From CAYWNK01 sp047639615 (GTDB lineage: Bacteria > Planctomycetota > UBA1135 > GCA-002686595), in contig JBLIOL010000109.1 of NCBI GenBank assembly GCA_047639615.1, positions 1-14,938 of the forward strand: a DNA stretch of 14,938 nt. The letters are read 5' to 3'. A program made the position numbers and the translations under genes. Shown one piece after another: positions 1 through 6,684 of the stretch. Under the pieces are notes generated by a model. That model searched no databases. It worked only from the letters and a program-made list of their open reading frames with translations, and was not told the origin of the DNA. The first letter of the stretch is position 1; each line of letters starts with the position of its first letter.

Positions 1-310
1 CGAGATCACCGACGTCACCGCGAGCCTGCCGGTGGTCGTGCACCACGGCCACAAGATCGTCGAGATCGCCAGCCAACTGGTCAGCAAGGGCGCCGTCGTG
101 CGCCGCCTGATCGCGGAGTATGGACCAGCAATTGGCTTGGCAGCTGGTGACGACCAAACCGACGAAACCATGTTCGCCCTGCAACCCGACATGCTCATCG
201 ACTTGCACACCGTATGCGTCGGTGACGGGCCCAGCCGAGCCCGCTGGCGTTCGGACATGCCGCGCTTGCGCTCCTTCCTCGAAGCCCTCCTGACGCAACT
301 CGATGCCTGA
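1..310 (+). CDS. otsB: Trehalose-6-phosphate phosphatase, C-terminal part (5' end outside the window)
   Basis: This is the end of a HAD-superfamily trehalose-phosphatase domain, which removes phosphate from trehalose 6-phosphate in the cytoplasm. Reading from base 2 gives about 102 residues up to the TGA at 308-310. The frame carries the family's closing motifs: GHKIVEI, then SKGAVVRRL (the lysine of HAD motif III), then GDDQTDETMF, the metal-binding HAD motif IV usually written GDDxTDEdMF. The open frame continues off the left edge, so the length is unknown. In many bacteria this domain is fused behind a trehalose-6-phosphate synthase domain (OtsA-OtsB), and that cannot be decided here. The stop overlaps the start of the GH15 gene by 8 bp, which suggests co-transcription and translational coupling. 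The family call is firm; stand-alone versus fused form is open. Confidence 0.87.
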   Translation, partial: EITDVTASLPVVVHHGHKIVEIASQLVSKGAVVRRLIAEYGPAIGLAAGDDQTDETMFALQPDMLIDLHTVCVGDGPSRARWRSDMPRLRSFLEALLTQLDA

Positions 311-2183
311 ACTCATCTCTCCTATGGATTCGGACTACCATCACGGCGTGATAGGCAATGGTCGATCCGCAGCATTGATCGAACCAGATGGCACCATCGT
401 GTTTGCGTGCCTGCCGGACTTCGACTCGGGCACGATCTTCGCGCGCCTACTCGACACCGAACGCGGCGGTTCCTTTGGCATCGAGATGGAAAATGGCCGC
501 GCCGTTGGCCAATGCTATGAGCGCCGGACCAACGTGCTGGTCACCACGTTTGAAGGTCCTTCGGGGTCGTTCCGCGTCATCGACTTCATGCCGCGCTACA
601 CGTGGGACGGACGCGCCGGCGCCTACACGGATGCGCCACCGGACATCGTGCGGCTGGTCGAACCACTGCACGGAGACCCGAAGATTCGCGCGCTATATGA
701 CCCAAGGCCAGAGTACAGCCGATTTGTCACGACTCACGACATCGACGGCCAACGCATCAAATCGATCACGCGCGGCGAAGTGCAACCGCAGACCGACCAC
801 AACCGCCGCAAGTCGGACGTTCGCAGTATCTACGAGTCGCTCTACCTCTACAGCGATCTCGATCCGAGCCAAATCCTGGCTGGCGCGGTGATGGCCCTCG
901 ATCGCGCGCGCTACTTCGTGGTCAGCTACCACGACAAGGTGCAGGAGCCATCCACCGATACGATCAATCTGATGTTGCAGCGTACGCGGGCCTACTGGCT
1001 GCTGTGGGCAGCCCGCACGACACTGCCGTCACGCTACGCCGAAGAAGTTGCTCGCAGCGCCCTGACGCTGCGCATGCTGCAATTCGATCCAACCGGCGCA
1101 CTCGTCGCCGCAGTCACGACCTCGATGCCAGAGACGATCGGCGAGACGCGCAACTGGGACTATCGTTTCTGTTGGATTCGCGATGCTTCGATGACCGTTT
1201 CCGTGTTGCGCCGAATCGGTCATCCAGTCATGGCTAAGCGCCTAATTGACTGGGTGCTGCGCACAGTTCCAACCAAAGACGACCAGCTGCAGATCATGTA
1301 TGGACTGCGCGGCGAAAAGCATCTGCACGAAGAGACGCTGGATCACCTCACCGGATACCACGGCTCGAAGCCAGTTCGCATTGGCAACGCGGCGCACACC
1401 CAGAAGCAACACGACATCTTTGGCGTCATGCTCGACGTGGTTTACCAAGACCTGTTGCTGCGCGACCGCACGCCGGAAGCACTGGACCAATTATGGACGC
1501 GAGTTCGCGCCGAGGTTCGCACGGTCACAGAGACATGGCATTCGCCGGATCGCGGCATTTGGGAAATCCGCGGCGCGCCCCGCCACTTCGTCTTCTCCAA
1601 GGTGCTGTCGTGGGTCGCGATCGATCGCGGGGTCAAGATTGCCCACCTGCTGGGCAAGACGGAATGGGCAGCACCGCGTGAGCGACTAGCAGCGGAGATG
1701 CACAAAGACATCTGCAAGAACGGCTGGAGCGATGAGGCCGGAGCCTTCACGCAGAGCTACGGCGTGCTCGATCTGGATGCTTCGAACCTGCTGCTGGCCG
1801 ACTATGGATTCTTGGCGCCGACGGACCCCCGCTTCATCAAAACCGTCGAACGCACCGAACAAGAACTCGGCCGCGACGGCCTGCTGTACCGCTACAAGAA
1901 CAAGGACGACTTCGGCTTGCCGAGCAGTGCCTTCACGGTCTGCTCTTTCTGGTTGGTGAAGGCGCTCGCACTGATCGGCAAGCGCAAGAAGGCGCGGCAC
2001 CTGTTCGAGCAACTGCTCGCGGCAGCCAACCCGCACGGCCTGTTTGGCGAAGACCTCGACTTCAAGACCCGGCGGCAACTCGGCAACTTCCCGCAAGCGT
2101 ATAGCCACCTCGCGCTGATCGACTGCGCCCTAGAATTGGACGGGGAAGACGAGCACGACCCCGACGTCTTGATCGGAGCCTGA
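303..2183 (+). CDS. Glycoside hydrolase family 15 protein (glucoamylase/trehalase-like)
   Basis: The 626-residue protein has the usual length of bacterial GH15 enzymes, inverting exo-hydrolases of alpha-glucosides (glucoamylase, glucodextranase, or trehalase as in mycobacteria). The N-terminal beta-sandwich begins near residue 14 (HHGVIGNGRSAALI). The (alpha/alpha)6 barrel carries RNWDYRFCWIRDAS at 283-296, EETLDHL at 343-349 and PVRIGN at 357-362, where the general acid is expected. GEDLD at 582-586 followed by LGNFPQAYSH at 593-602 holds the expected general base glutamate. No signal peptide is visible, so a cytoplasmic location is likely. ATG 303 overlaps the phosphatase gene; ATG 324 is an alternative start, and neither has a clear ribosome binding site. 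The position directly behind trehalose-6-phosphate phosphatase favours a role in trehalose or alpha-glucan turnover. Substrate cannot be fixed from sequence alone. Confidence 0.93.
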   Translation: MPELISPMDSDYHHGVIGNGRSAALIEPDGTIVFACLPDFDSGTIFARLLDTERGGSFGIEMENGRAVGQCYERRTNVLVTTFEGPSGSFRVIDFMPRYTWDGRAGAYTDAPPDIVRLVEPLHGDPKIRALYDPRPEYSRFVTTHDIDGQRIKSITRGEVQPQTDHNRRKSDVRSIYESLYLYSDLDPSQILAGAVMALDRARYFVVSYHDKVQEPSTDTINLMLQRTRAYWLLWAARTTLPSRYAEEVARSALTLRMLQFDPTGALVAAVTTSMPETIGETRNWDYRFCWIRDASMTVSVLRRIGHPVMAKRLIDWVLRTVPTKDDQLQIMYGLRGEKHLHEETLDHLTGYHGSKPVRIGNAAHTQKQHDIFGVMLDVVYQDLLLRDRTPEALDQLWTRVRAEVRTVTETWHSPDRGIWEIRGAPRHFVFSKVLSWVAIDRGVKIAHLLGKTEWAAPRERLAAEMHKDICKNGWSDEAGAFTQSYGVLDLDASNLLLADYGFLAPTDPRFIKTVERTEQELGRDGLLYRYKNKDDFGLPSSAFTVCSFWLVKALALIGKRKKARHLFEQLLAAANPHGLFGEDLDFKTRRQLGNFPQAYSHLALIDCALELDGEDEHDPDVLIGA

Positions 2184-2237
2184 TCGACGTCCAGGTAGGC
2201 AGGCTTCGATTGCTGGCGCCACCAGCCCCACTAAGAA

Positions 2238-3066
2238 CCGGCGTTGTTGCGTAGTTCCGATTGGGTCAACAAGTCCCCCACCGTTGACGATCTCAGCGAG
2301 CGATGGCCACCGATCGTGGCCTGCCCAAGCCTAACAGCCGGTTCAAGATTTTGCAGCTGATGGCGACCTCTGTCTTCTGCGCCGCTAGACCTCTGGCGTA
2401 GAGCCGATCCCCGAGTATCGGCTTTAAGCGGAAGAAGGCGTTCTCGACTGTTCCCCGCCGATGGTAGCCAGACTCCTCCTTCCATCTCCGGTGACCGACC
2501 TGCGCGCCCCGGCGAGTCGTCTTGTCCCGTTAAGCCGACCTCGGTCCTCCGCCAGTCACCGATACCGTTCGCGTTGGAGGCACGACGACTCGCGCGCCCC
2601 GAGATCCGGCCTGATCGTAGATGGCCACCGTGTAGTAGGCCGCGTCTCCCGTGACGCTAGACAGCTTGCCTTTGGTCTTCTTGATGACCATGATCGCGGT
2701 AGTCGCATCGTCGCCCGAGCTATTCGTGAGGACCGGTGCACGGATCATCCCCGCTTGATCAACGCCGATGTGCTGCTTGCGCCAACCGCGCTTTTCGCGC
2801 TCTCCATGCTTGGCTGCTGCCCATTCGCCTTCCCCCACCAACGACAACCCCGTGCTGTCGATGATCAAGTGGACCGGCTTCTTCGAAGCGATCACTGCAA
2901 GCTTCGCATTGAGGCTCGTGCTCCGTCGAGACAGAGTCGTGTGGTCTGGGGCTTCGAGGAGGACGTCCAACAGCTCAAGCAAGGAGCGTAGGAAGCCCTC
3001 GGCCTGCCGGAGTGGCAACCGGAAGAGGAGCCGAAGAGTGAGGGCGGGGTCTTTGTGCACCAACGC
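2238..3066 (-). mobile_element. IS5-family element remnant A (3' part with terminal end)
   Basis: This is the largest of five IS5-like fragments in the window. It covers most of the transposase gene on the minus strand plus the terminal stretch at about 2238-2292. That stretch (gttgttgcgtag, then a conserved tccccaccgttgacgatctcag-type stretch before the gene's stop) resembles those at 5513-5560, 7862-7925 and 14885-14938. The 5' part of the element is missing: homology stops at about 3066, where an unrelated integrase-core transposase begins. No matching second inverted repeat or target duplication was found. Confidence 0.75.
2293..3066 (-). pseudogene. IS5-family DDE transposase, 5'-truncated with an in-frame stop
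   Basis: Minus-strand frame matching the IS5 group transposases. In order it shows PLRQAEGF, DHTTLSRR, HLIIDSTGL (first catalytic Asp, codon 2857-2859), GEGEW, GWRKQHIGVD, SSVTGDAAYYT (second Asp, codon 2644-2646) and VVPPTR. A TAA at 2530-2532 interrupts the frame. Beyond it the same frame continues with RRWKEESGYHRRGTVENAFF (catalytic Glu codon 2443-2445) and CKILNRLLGLGRPRSVAIAR, ending in TGA at 2293-2295. The lesion is therefore a single nonsense change and not a frameshift. The N-terminus is replaced in frame by another transposase at about 3066. All three catalytic acids are still encoded, but the gene cannot make a full enzyme. Confidence 0.85.
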
Positions 3067-3262
3067 CGCAAACAGGACGCAGAAAGTCTCCAATCCCACG
3101 GGAGTCCAGACTTCGGCAGTGAAGAAGTCCATGGCCGCGATCTTCACCCAGTGGGCCTGGATGAAGGTCCGCCAAGAGGATTGGCGATCGGGAACGGGCT
3201 TGAAGCCATTTGCCTGTAGGACGCTTGAGACCGTCGTTCGTGCGACGGTGTGGCTTACGCCT
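3067..3262 (-). pseudogene. Integrase-core (rve) transposase fragment, catalytic-core piece
   Basis: The minus-strand frame reads HTVARTTVSSVLQANGFKP, then WRTFIQAHWVKIAAMDFF and TAEVWTPVGLETFCVLFA. This is the pattern of the integrase core domain transposases common in planctomycetes ('G[HY]KVARTTV...ILK..GI.PAP', 'FLKAHWDVLAA.DFFTVEVWT..GL'). The Asp of AAMDFF would be the first catalytic acid. Only about 65 residues remain. Upstream the frame joins GAPDH-like sequence near 3262, and downstream it runs in frame into the IS5 transposase at about 3066, creating a chimeric open frame of 258 codons (2530-3306). The piece lacks its N-terminus and the other catalytic residues and is not functional. 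Confidence 0.78.
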
Positions 3263-3263
3263 T

Positions 3264-3538
3264 TCAGGCGCCACTGGACTCGAGGTGTTTGTCTAGGCCC
3301 TCCCAATCACACCACATGCCTGTGTTGTCGATGACGATAGCGTCCTGGATACCGTGCTCGGTGTAATCGAGCTCATCCGGACGTTGGACTTGATGACCTT
3401 GATGAAGTGGCCGTTCGCGATCAGTGCTTCGCGATCTGTGTCGACTTGGATCAAGCCAGCGAAGCGGCCGTGAACCGAATCGCGGCGTAGCTAGCTTGCG
3501 CGCTTGTAGAGGTCGTCATGGCAGCCGCGGCGTAACCA
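3264..3538 (-). pseudogene. Glyceraldehyde-3-phosphate dehydrogenase fragment (decayed)
   Basis: On the minus strand the frame reads RRGCHDDLYKRAS, a TAG at 3491-3493, LRRDSVHGRFAGLIQVD, EALIANGHFIKVIKSN, a frameshift near 3380, then DELDYTEHGIQDAIVIDNTG and MWCDWEGLDKHL before TGA at 3264-3266. This order matches the N-terminal NAD-binding half of the long (about 480-residue) bacterial GAPDH type ('DLxKRAsLLRRDSVHGpF', 'IxANGnxIkVIyaN', 'vDYTxYGIxdAivvDNTGxWRDxeGLxqHL'). About 90 residues survive, with one stop and one frameshift, and the catalytic Cys domain is absent. It is joined to the integrase-core fragment at about 3263. It is probably a captured or rearranged piece of a housekeeping gene. 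Whether an intact copy exists elsewhere is unknown. Confidence 0.72.
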
Positions 3539-3656
3539 ATCCGGCCAGCACATCAAGCGCTTGCTCGAGGCTCCTGAAGACACGGACCCCTTCGACAAAT
3601 GAGCCCGCCCGCTGTTTGCCCAGCAGGACGGATTCTTCCTGCATGCCGAGGTCCAT
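3516..3656 (-). other. Short unassigned reading frame fragment
   Basis: A 46-codon minus-strand frame (ATG at 3654-3656, TGA at 3516-3518) reads protein-like: MDLGMQEESVLLGKQRAG, then FVEGVRVFRSLEQALDVLAG. I do not recognise it. It sits directly before the GAPDH fragment in another frame and overlaps it by about 20 bp, so it is probably the tail of another truncated gene fused at a breakpoint near 3535. The frame stays open upstream of the ATG for about 13 codons. It may also be chance coding in GC-rich DNA. Confidence 0.25.
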
Positions 3657-3722
3657 TTTGAGGCTCACGCCCGGCCCGCCTAGAGCACCTCAGCCGCTAC
3701 GTCGCCCGCGGCCCGCTCGCCG

Positions 3723-3778
3723 CCGGGGGGCCGGGGGGCCGGGGGGCCGGGGGGCCGGGGGGCCGGGGGGCCGGGGGA
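3723..3778. repeat. (CCGGGGGG)n tandem repeat, G-quadruplex-prone
   Basis: Six perfect head-to-tail copies of the 8-bp unit CCGGGGGG occupy 3723-3770, followed by a partial seventh (CCGGGGGA). The plus strand therefore carries seven G-runs of five or six bases separated by CC. Such an array can form G-quadruplexes on the plus strand and is prone to replication slippage. It lies about 35 bp upstream of a TATAAT box and 48 bp upstream of the first frame of the Hpt/ATP-grasp pair. Confidence 0.95.
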
Positions 3779-3812
3779 CGAGGTGATAGGACCACAGCGT
3801 CTGGTTCGAGTA

Positions 3813-3818
3813 TATAAT
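3813..3818 (+). promoter_or_regulatory. Candidate -10 box (TATAAT)
   Basis: A perfect TATAAT lies in an AT-rich pocket (gagtatataatgagg) between the G-rich repeat and the Hpt-like frame. No good TTGACA-like -35 is found 16-18 bp upstream (gaccac/accaca), and there is no TGn extension. It is positioned to drive the 3827-5364 pair, but it rests on the -10 match alone. Confidence 0.35.
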
Positions 3819-3826
3819 GAGGCCCC

Positions 3827-4222
3827 TTGAACTTCCGATCCCCCCCAGCCAAGCTGAAATCTCAAATAGGCTTAATCGTTAGGGGCAATGCTGAGGTGGT
3901 CGCTGCGCCAACCGTCACGCTCGAAACACCTCAGGCGAAGTACACCTGCAGGCTCGTCGGTAACTTGGAGCTGTCAACCTTAGCTTGGGACCTAAGTGAC
4001 CTGAACCCACTGCGCCAAGTGGCACACAGAATCAAGGGGACGGCAGGCAGCTTTTGGCTTCCCGATCTAGGCGTCAACGCTGGCCACACTAAGAAGACGG
4101 AGACCATCAAGCCTATTACGGATGCCCCCTTGGGAGAGTTTTCGCCGAACCATGCCGGGACGATAGCTACCCCACGGAATATTCCTAGGAGACCCAGCGC
4201 TGGGGAATTCACAACCAGATGA
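3827..4222 (+). CDS. Possible Hpt (histidine phosphotransfer)-like protein, weak or degenerate
   Basis: A 131-codon frame from TTG 3827 ends in TGA 4220-4222 and overlaps the ATP-grasp start by 4 bp (ATGA), an arrangement typical of translational coupling. Residues about 43-86 read LVGNLELSTLAWDLSDLNPL, then RQVAHRIKGTAGSFWLPDLG. This resembles the Hpt consensus (F...L..RL..L..A...GD...L..lAHxLKGtAGsfGlp.Lg), with His67 as the phospho-acceptor position. The flanking parts (residues 1-40 and 92-131) look like nothing known and are rich in Pro and Thr. There is no ATG start and no clear ribosome binding site. It could be a decayed Hpt gene with undetected frameshifts, or a chance open frame. 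The motif and the 4-bp overlap are seen; the function is inference. Confidence 0.38.
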   Translation: MNFRSPPAKLKSQIGLIVRGNAEVVAAPTVTLETPQAKYTCRLVGNLELSTLAWDLSDLNPLRQVAHRIKGTAGSFWLPDLGVNAGHTKKTETIKPITDAPLGEFSPNHAGTIATPRNIPRRPSAGEFTTR

Positions 4223-5364
4223 CAGGCGCTCAGAACGAGATGAAGCGTCTACTTATACTCGACAGTCGCACTTCACCCATGTTGACCATGCGGGTCGTCC
4301 AGTGCCTGGCTGCCACGAAGCGTTTCCAACTCCATGTCGCTACTCCCCTGCGTAAGTCGAGCCAACGTCACTCCCGGTGGGTAGAACAAGTTCATTTCGT
4401 TCCAGACCATAATGGTTTTCTGAACAGCCTTGGCGAAATAGCGAACCTCACAAGTACTCATCAGTGCGATTTGGTTCTCCCCGTCAATGTCGATACCATC
4501 GAGATGGTTATTTCTCCAGAAGCGGAAGCATTTCGGCAGCGTGTAAGGCTACCGGCACTTGCGGATCCGGCTACGTTCAAGGTGGCCTGCAGCAAATACG
4601 AGCTCACTGCCTTCATGGAGGAAAAAGGCATTCCTCATCCGAAGACAGTTCGGATCGATCCCTCTCGTCCAGAATCCATCAGCGAAGCCGAGGCCATGCC
4701 CTTGCCAGTTATCGTGAAGCCCACATTTGGGGGCGGCGGTCGCGGAGTGCGAATTGTTCGCGAACCCCGGAAGCTTCGCTCTCTGCTTGAAAGCGGATCG
4801 ACTCACGAGAACCGGCTGATCGTGCAGGAGTTCATTCCAGGCTACGATGTCGGATGCGCGGCCTATTGCGAAGCCGGAACGGTGATCGCACTCACCATGC
4901 AACGGGATATGGGCGTTGATCCAAATTCAGTTGAGCCCTCCAAGGGGCTATGCTTCATTGACGATCCCGCGGTGCGTAGCATCGCCCAGCAGCTGCTCGG
5001 GGAGCTTGGGTGGGACGGTGTCGCACAAATTGATTTCCGTGTAGATGCGGTGACTGGCGCTGTGACAGTCCTCGAAATCAACCCGCGCTATTGGGGCAGC
5101 GTGCTCGGTTCTCAGCGCATGGGGATTAACTTTCCCGCTCTAGCGGTCTCCCGCGCGCTGAATCTCGACTTGCCAGATCCTACCTATATTCTCGGCAAGT
5201 ATATTACGGCAAGGGGCTTGCTGTCTTATTGGAAGGATCGTCTGCTCGGGAAAAAGGGCCTCGAGCATTTTCGTCTTACAGAATCCGACTTAAAGGAGAT
5301 GGTTGTCGACCCCCTCATGACTATGAGCCATACGTGGCAGGAAGTCATGAAGCGTGTCCCTTGA
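4219..5364 (+). CDS. ATP-grasp domain carboxylate-amine ligase-like protein
   Basis: The 381-residue protein has an intact ATP-grasp fold. It would couple ATP hydrolysis to joining a carboxylate and a nucleophile through an acyl-phosphate. The preATP-grasp region occupies about 8-110 (KRLLILDSRTSP onward). SKYELTAFMEEKGIPHPKTV opens the ATP-grasp domain. VIVKPTFGGGGRGVRIV at 164-180 is the Lys plus glycine-rich loop, and VQEFIPGYDVG follows. LEINPRYWGS at 285-294 supplies the Mg-binding Glu286/Asn288 and Arg290. The last ~60 residues resemble a family-specific tail. The start at 4219 fits the 4-bp overlap with the preceding frame; ATG 4240 is an alternative giving 374 residues, and neither has a strong ribosome binding site. 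The DNA looks less GC-rich than the GH15 gene, hinting at separate ancestry. Substrate is unknown: peptide, cell-wall or RiPP ligation are all possible. Confidence 0.85.
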   Translation: MTGAQNEMKRLLILDSRTSPMLTMRVVQCLAATKRFQLHVATPLRKSSQRHSRWVEQVHFVPDHNGFLNSLGEIANLTSTHQCDLVLPVNVDTIEMVISPEAEAFRQRVRLPALADPATFKVACSKYELTAFMEEKGIPHPKTVRIDPSRPESISEAEAMPLPVIVKPTFGGGGRGVRIVREPRKLRSLLESGSTHENRLIVQEFIPGYDVGCAAYCEAGTVIALTMQRDMGVDPNSVEPSKGLCFIDDPAVRSIAQQLLGELGWDGVAQIDFRVDAVTGAVTVLEINPRYWGSVLGSQRMGINFPALAVSRALNLDLPDPTYILGKYITARGLLSYWKDRLLGKKGLEHFRLTESDLKEMVVDPLMTMSHTWQEVMKRVP

Positions 5365-5413
5365 TTGGATGGTTGATCTCCACCAAAAACGTGATGCTTA
5401 AGGCCTGTATGCC

Positions 5414-5431
5414 ATCGCCATAGCTGGCGAT
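5414..5431. terminator. Perfect 7-bp stem / 4-nt loop, possible terminator or processing hairpin
   Basis: ATCGCCA-TAGC-TGGCGAT forms an exact hairpin 50 bp after the ATP-grasp stop. No immediate T-run follows; a TATTTTC lies about 8 bases further on. It is a weak candidate for a transcript 3' end and could be chance. Confidence 0.3.
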
Positions 5432-5512
5432 CGCGCGCGTATTTTCAGGGGTAGCATAGTGAATGCCCGTCCAATGATGAGCGCTGGCTGAGACTCCGGT
5501 TGAGTTGTTCGA

Positions 5513-5670
5513 AGAAGGGGCGTTAATGCACAGAGCGAAATGGCCAACCACGTCCCCAGCCGTAAGCGATTTCAGTGAGCAATGGCCTTCGAGCGAGGCC
5601 TTCCCAAGGCGAACATTCGGTTCAGGATCTTGTAGCCGATGACCCCCTGCCTTCTGCGCAGCTAGCCCTG
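5513..5670 (-). mobile_element. IS5-family remnant B (3' end only)
   Basis: Minus-strand fragment of the same IS5 group as remnant A. It encodes the transposase tail QGVIGYKILNRMFALGRPRS then KAIAH and a TGA at about 5575-5577, aligning residue by residue with ISCKILNRLLGLGRPRSVAIAR of remnant A. The non-coding terminus follows (cgtccccagccgtaagcgatttcagtgag, with gcgttaatgcacag at the outer end). Homology ends at about 5670, where the IS1380 region begins. Confidence 0.75.
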
Positions 5671-5754
5671 AAATTCACCAGGGTTAGGACGCGGGGCCAC
5701 CGAACCTGCCGATTGAAAGGGTGTAAAAATCAACCACCCAGCAGACGCGGCACC

Positions 5755-6220
5755 CGCGTGGGCGATCGGACAGTCGGCGTCGCGCTCTTCGAAGGGGCTT
5801 TCGACAAACCTGTCGTGGGCCTGTTCCACGAATCGGAAGCCAGCTCCGACGGAGGCATCGCGCTCCTCGCAGCAGCGGCCAAGCGCACGGGTCTCTTCGG
5901 TGCCATAGCGCCCCTGATTTCGGACCACCGCGATCCCTCGCGTGTGCTCCACAGCATGGAACGGACTGAGCACCCGCGTCCTCGGCCTTGCTGCCGGCTA
6001 CTTCGATTGCAGTGACAGCAAGGACCTGCGCAGGGATCCAATCCTGCGCTTGGGTGCGGGCGACCGAACTCTGGACTTGCCCTCTCAGCCCACGCTCTCG
6101 CGCTTCGAGCACACGCCGACTCCTCGTGAAGTGGTCCAGATCGGTCGCCGTTTCGAGCGGCTTGTGATCGAGCGTCAGGCCCTACGCCCGCTCTGTCCAC
6201 AAACTAGGCCGACCTCCTAG
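5755..6220 (+). pseudogene. IS1380-family transposase, N-terminal part, frameshifted
   Basis: The first frame reads FDKPVVGLFHESEASSDGGI, ALLAAAAKRTGLFGAIAPLI and DHRDPSRVLHS. About one base out of frame from near 5960 it continues LSTRVLGLAAGYFDCSDSKD, LRRDPILRLGAGDRT and LPSQPTLSRFEHTPTPREVV, stopping at TAG 6218-6220. This is the hallmark order of IS1380 transposase N-termini (ASSDGG..LL, GYpDcNDa..L..DP..kL, SQPTLSRFEN). Roughly the first 150 of about 450 residues remain. The catalytic region (IDLDPTDDPTHG) is absent. Homology is lost at about 6180. It lies back to back with the IS5 remnant B and is inactive. Confidence 0.83.
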
Positions 6221-6439
6221 GTAGCCCTTCATCGGAACCTGCAGCAAATTTTGGAGTCCAACGACGGCTGAATCTCGTGCGCATCGGCGCCAACGGTAGG
6301 TGAAGGCACATCTCCCCCACTTCATTCACAAGTCCGAAACGGGCGCTCCGGCCCTACGCCGCCCGACGGTTGTGCTTCAAGGTGAACATGCGATCGCGTC
6401 GTGGATGAGCACGCGTTGGTTCACTGAAGTCTCGTACAC
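6221..6439. other. Stretch between transposase fragments with nothing assignable
   Basis: About 220 bp without a convincing gene. One plus-strand frame near 6266-6320 (NLVRIGA, then RHISPTS after a stop) faintly recalls the C-terminal 'KIGA.V....R.I...' of IS1380 transposases, so this could be the tail of the same element after an internal deletion. The match is too short to call. Confidence 0.3.
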
Positions 6440-6684
6440 GCAAATAGGGTGTCAAGAGTCACGACTGACGCAACGTGAATCAGTGTCCGTCCGCCCAGGA
6501 TCTTGGCCTTAGCTGCCAAACGGCGAAGCTGCACGTCAGTGGGTTGAACCCACCGGCCTTTCAGTCGCTCCTTCAGGATTCGGTCCTGCTCAACCCTGTA
6601 GGCGATGACCTCGCCCTGGTGGCGGTGCACGAGACATGAAAGCGTCACGAGGAGAACCCGGCGCGGGAAGGACTCAGGCGGCAT
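6440..6684 (-). pseudogene. Integrase-core (rve) transposase, N-terminal fragment
   Basis: The frame from ATG 6682-6684 on the minus strand contains HRHQGEVIAYRVEQDRILKE, RLKGRWVQPTDVQLRRLAAK, then AKILGGRTLIHVASVVTLDT and LFA. It matches the N-terminal helix-turn-helix region of planctomycete rve transposases ('L.REQQ.VIEYL.EENRVLRE.LGGRRLRFTD.QRRRLAAKAK.LGR..L..I..LVTPDTLLAWHR'). Homology stops at about 6440, exactly where WHRR would follow, and the frame then closes within six codons. It belongs to the same family, and lies in the same orientation and logical order, as the core fragment at 3067-3262. Confidence 0.78.

Noticed and set aside
2184..2237. Terminator after the GH15 gene (GCTGG-CGCCA-CCAGC)
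   Set aside because: The stem is only 5 bp and has no T-run, too weak to call.
2231..2485. 84-codon minus-strand frame as a separate gene
   Set aside because: It is the out-of-frame shadow of the IS5 transposase C-terminus, whose real frame (ending TGA 2293-2295) encodes the conserved tail.
3424..3865. Pro/Arg/Gly-rich frames across the G-rich repeat on both strands
   Set aside because: They arise from GC-rich repeat DNA (GGRGAGGPGG-type translation) and overlap the GAPDH fossil and unassigned fragment.
5345..5551. 68-codon minus-strand frame after the ATP-grasp gene
   Set aside because: Partly protein-like (HHWTGIHYATPENTRAI), but it overlaps both the ATP-grasp 3' end and the IS5 terminus, and no family is recognised. 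It is probably chance.
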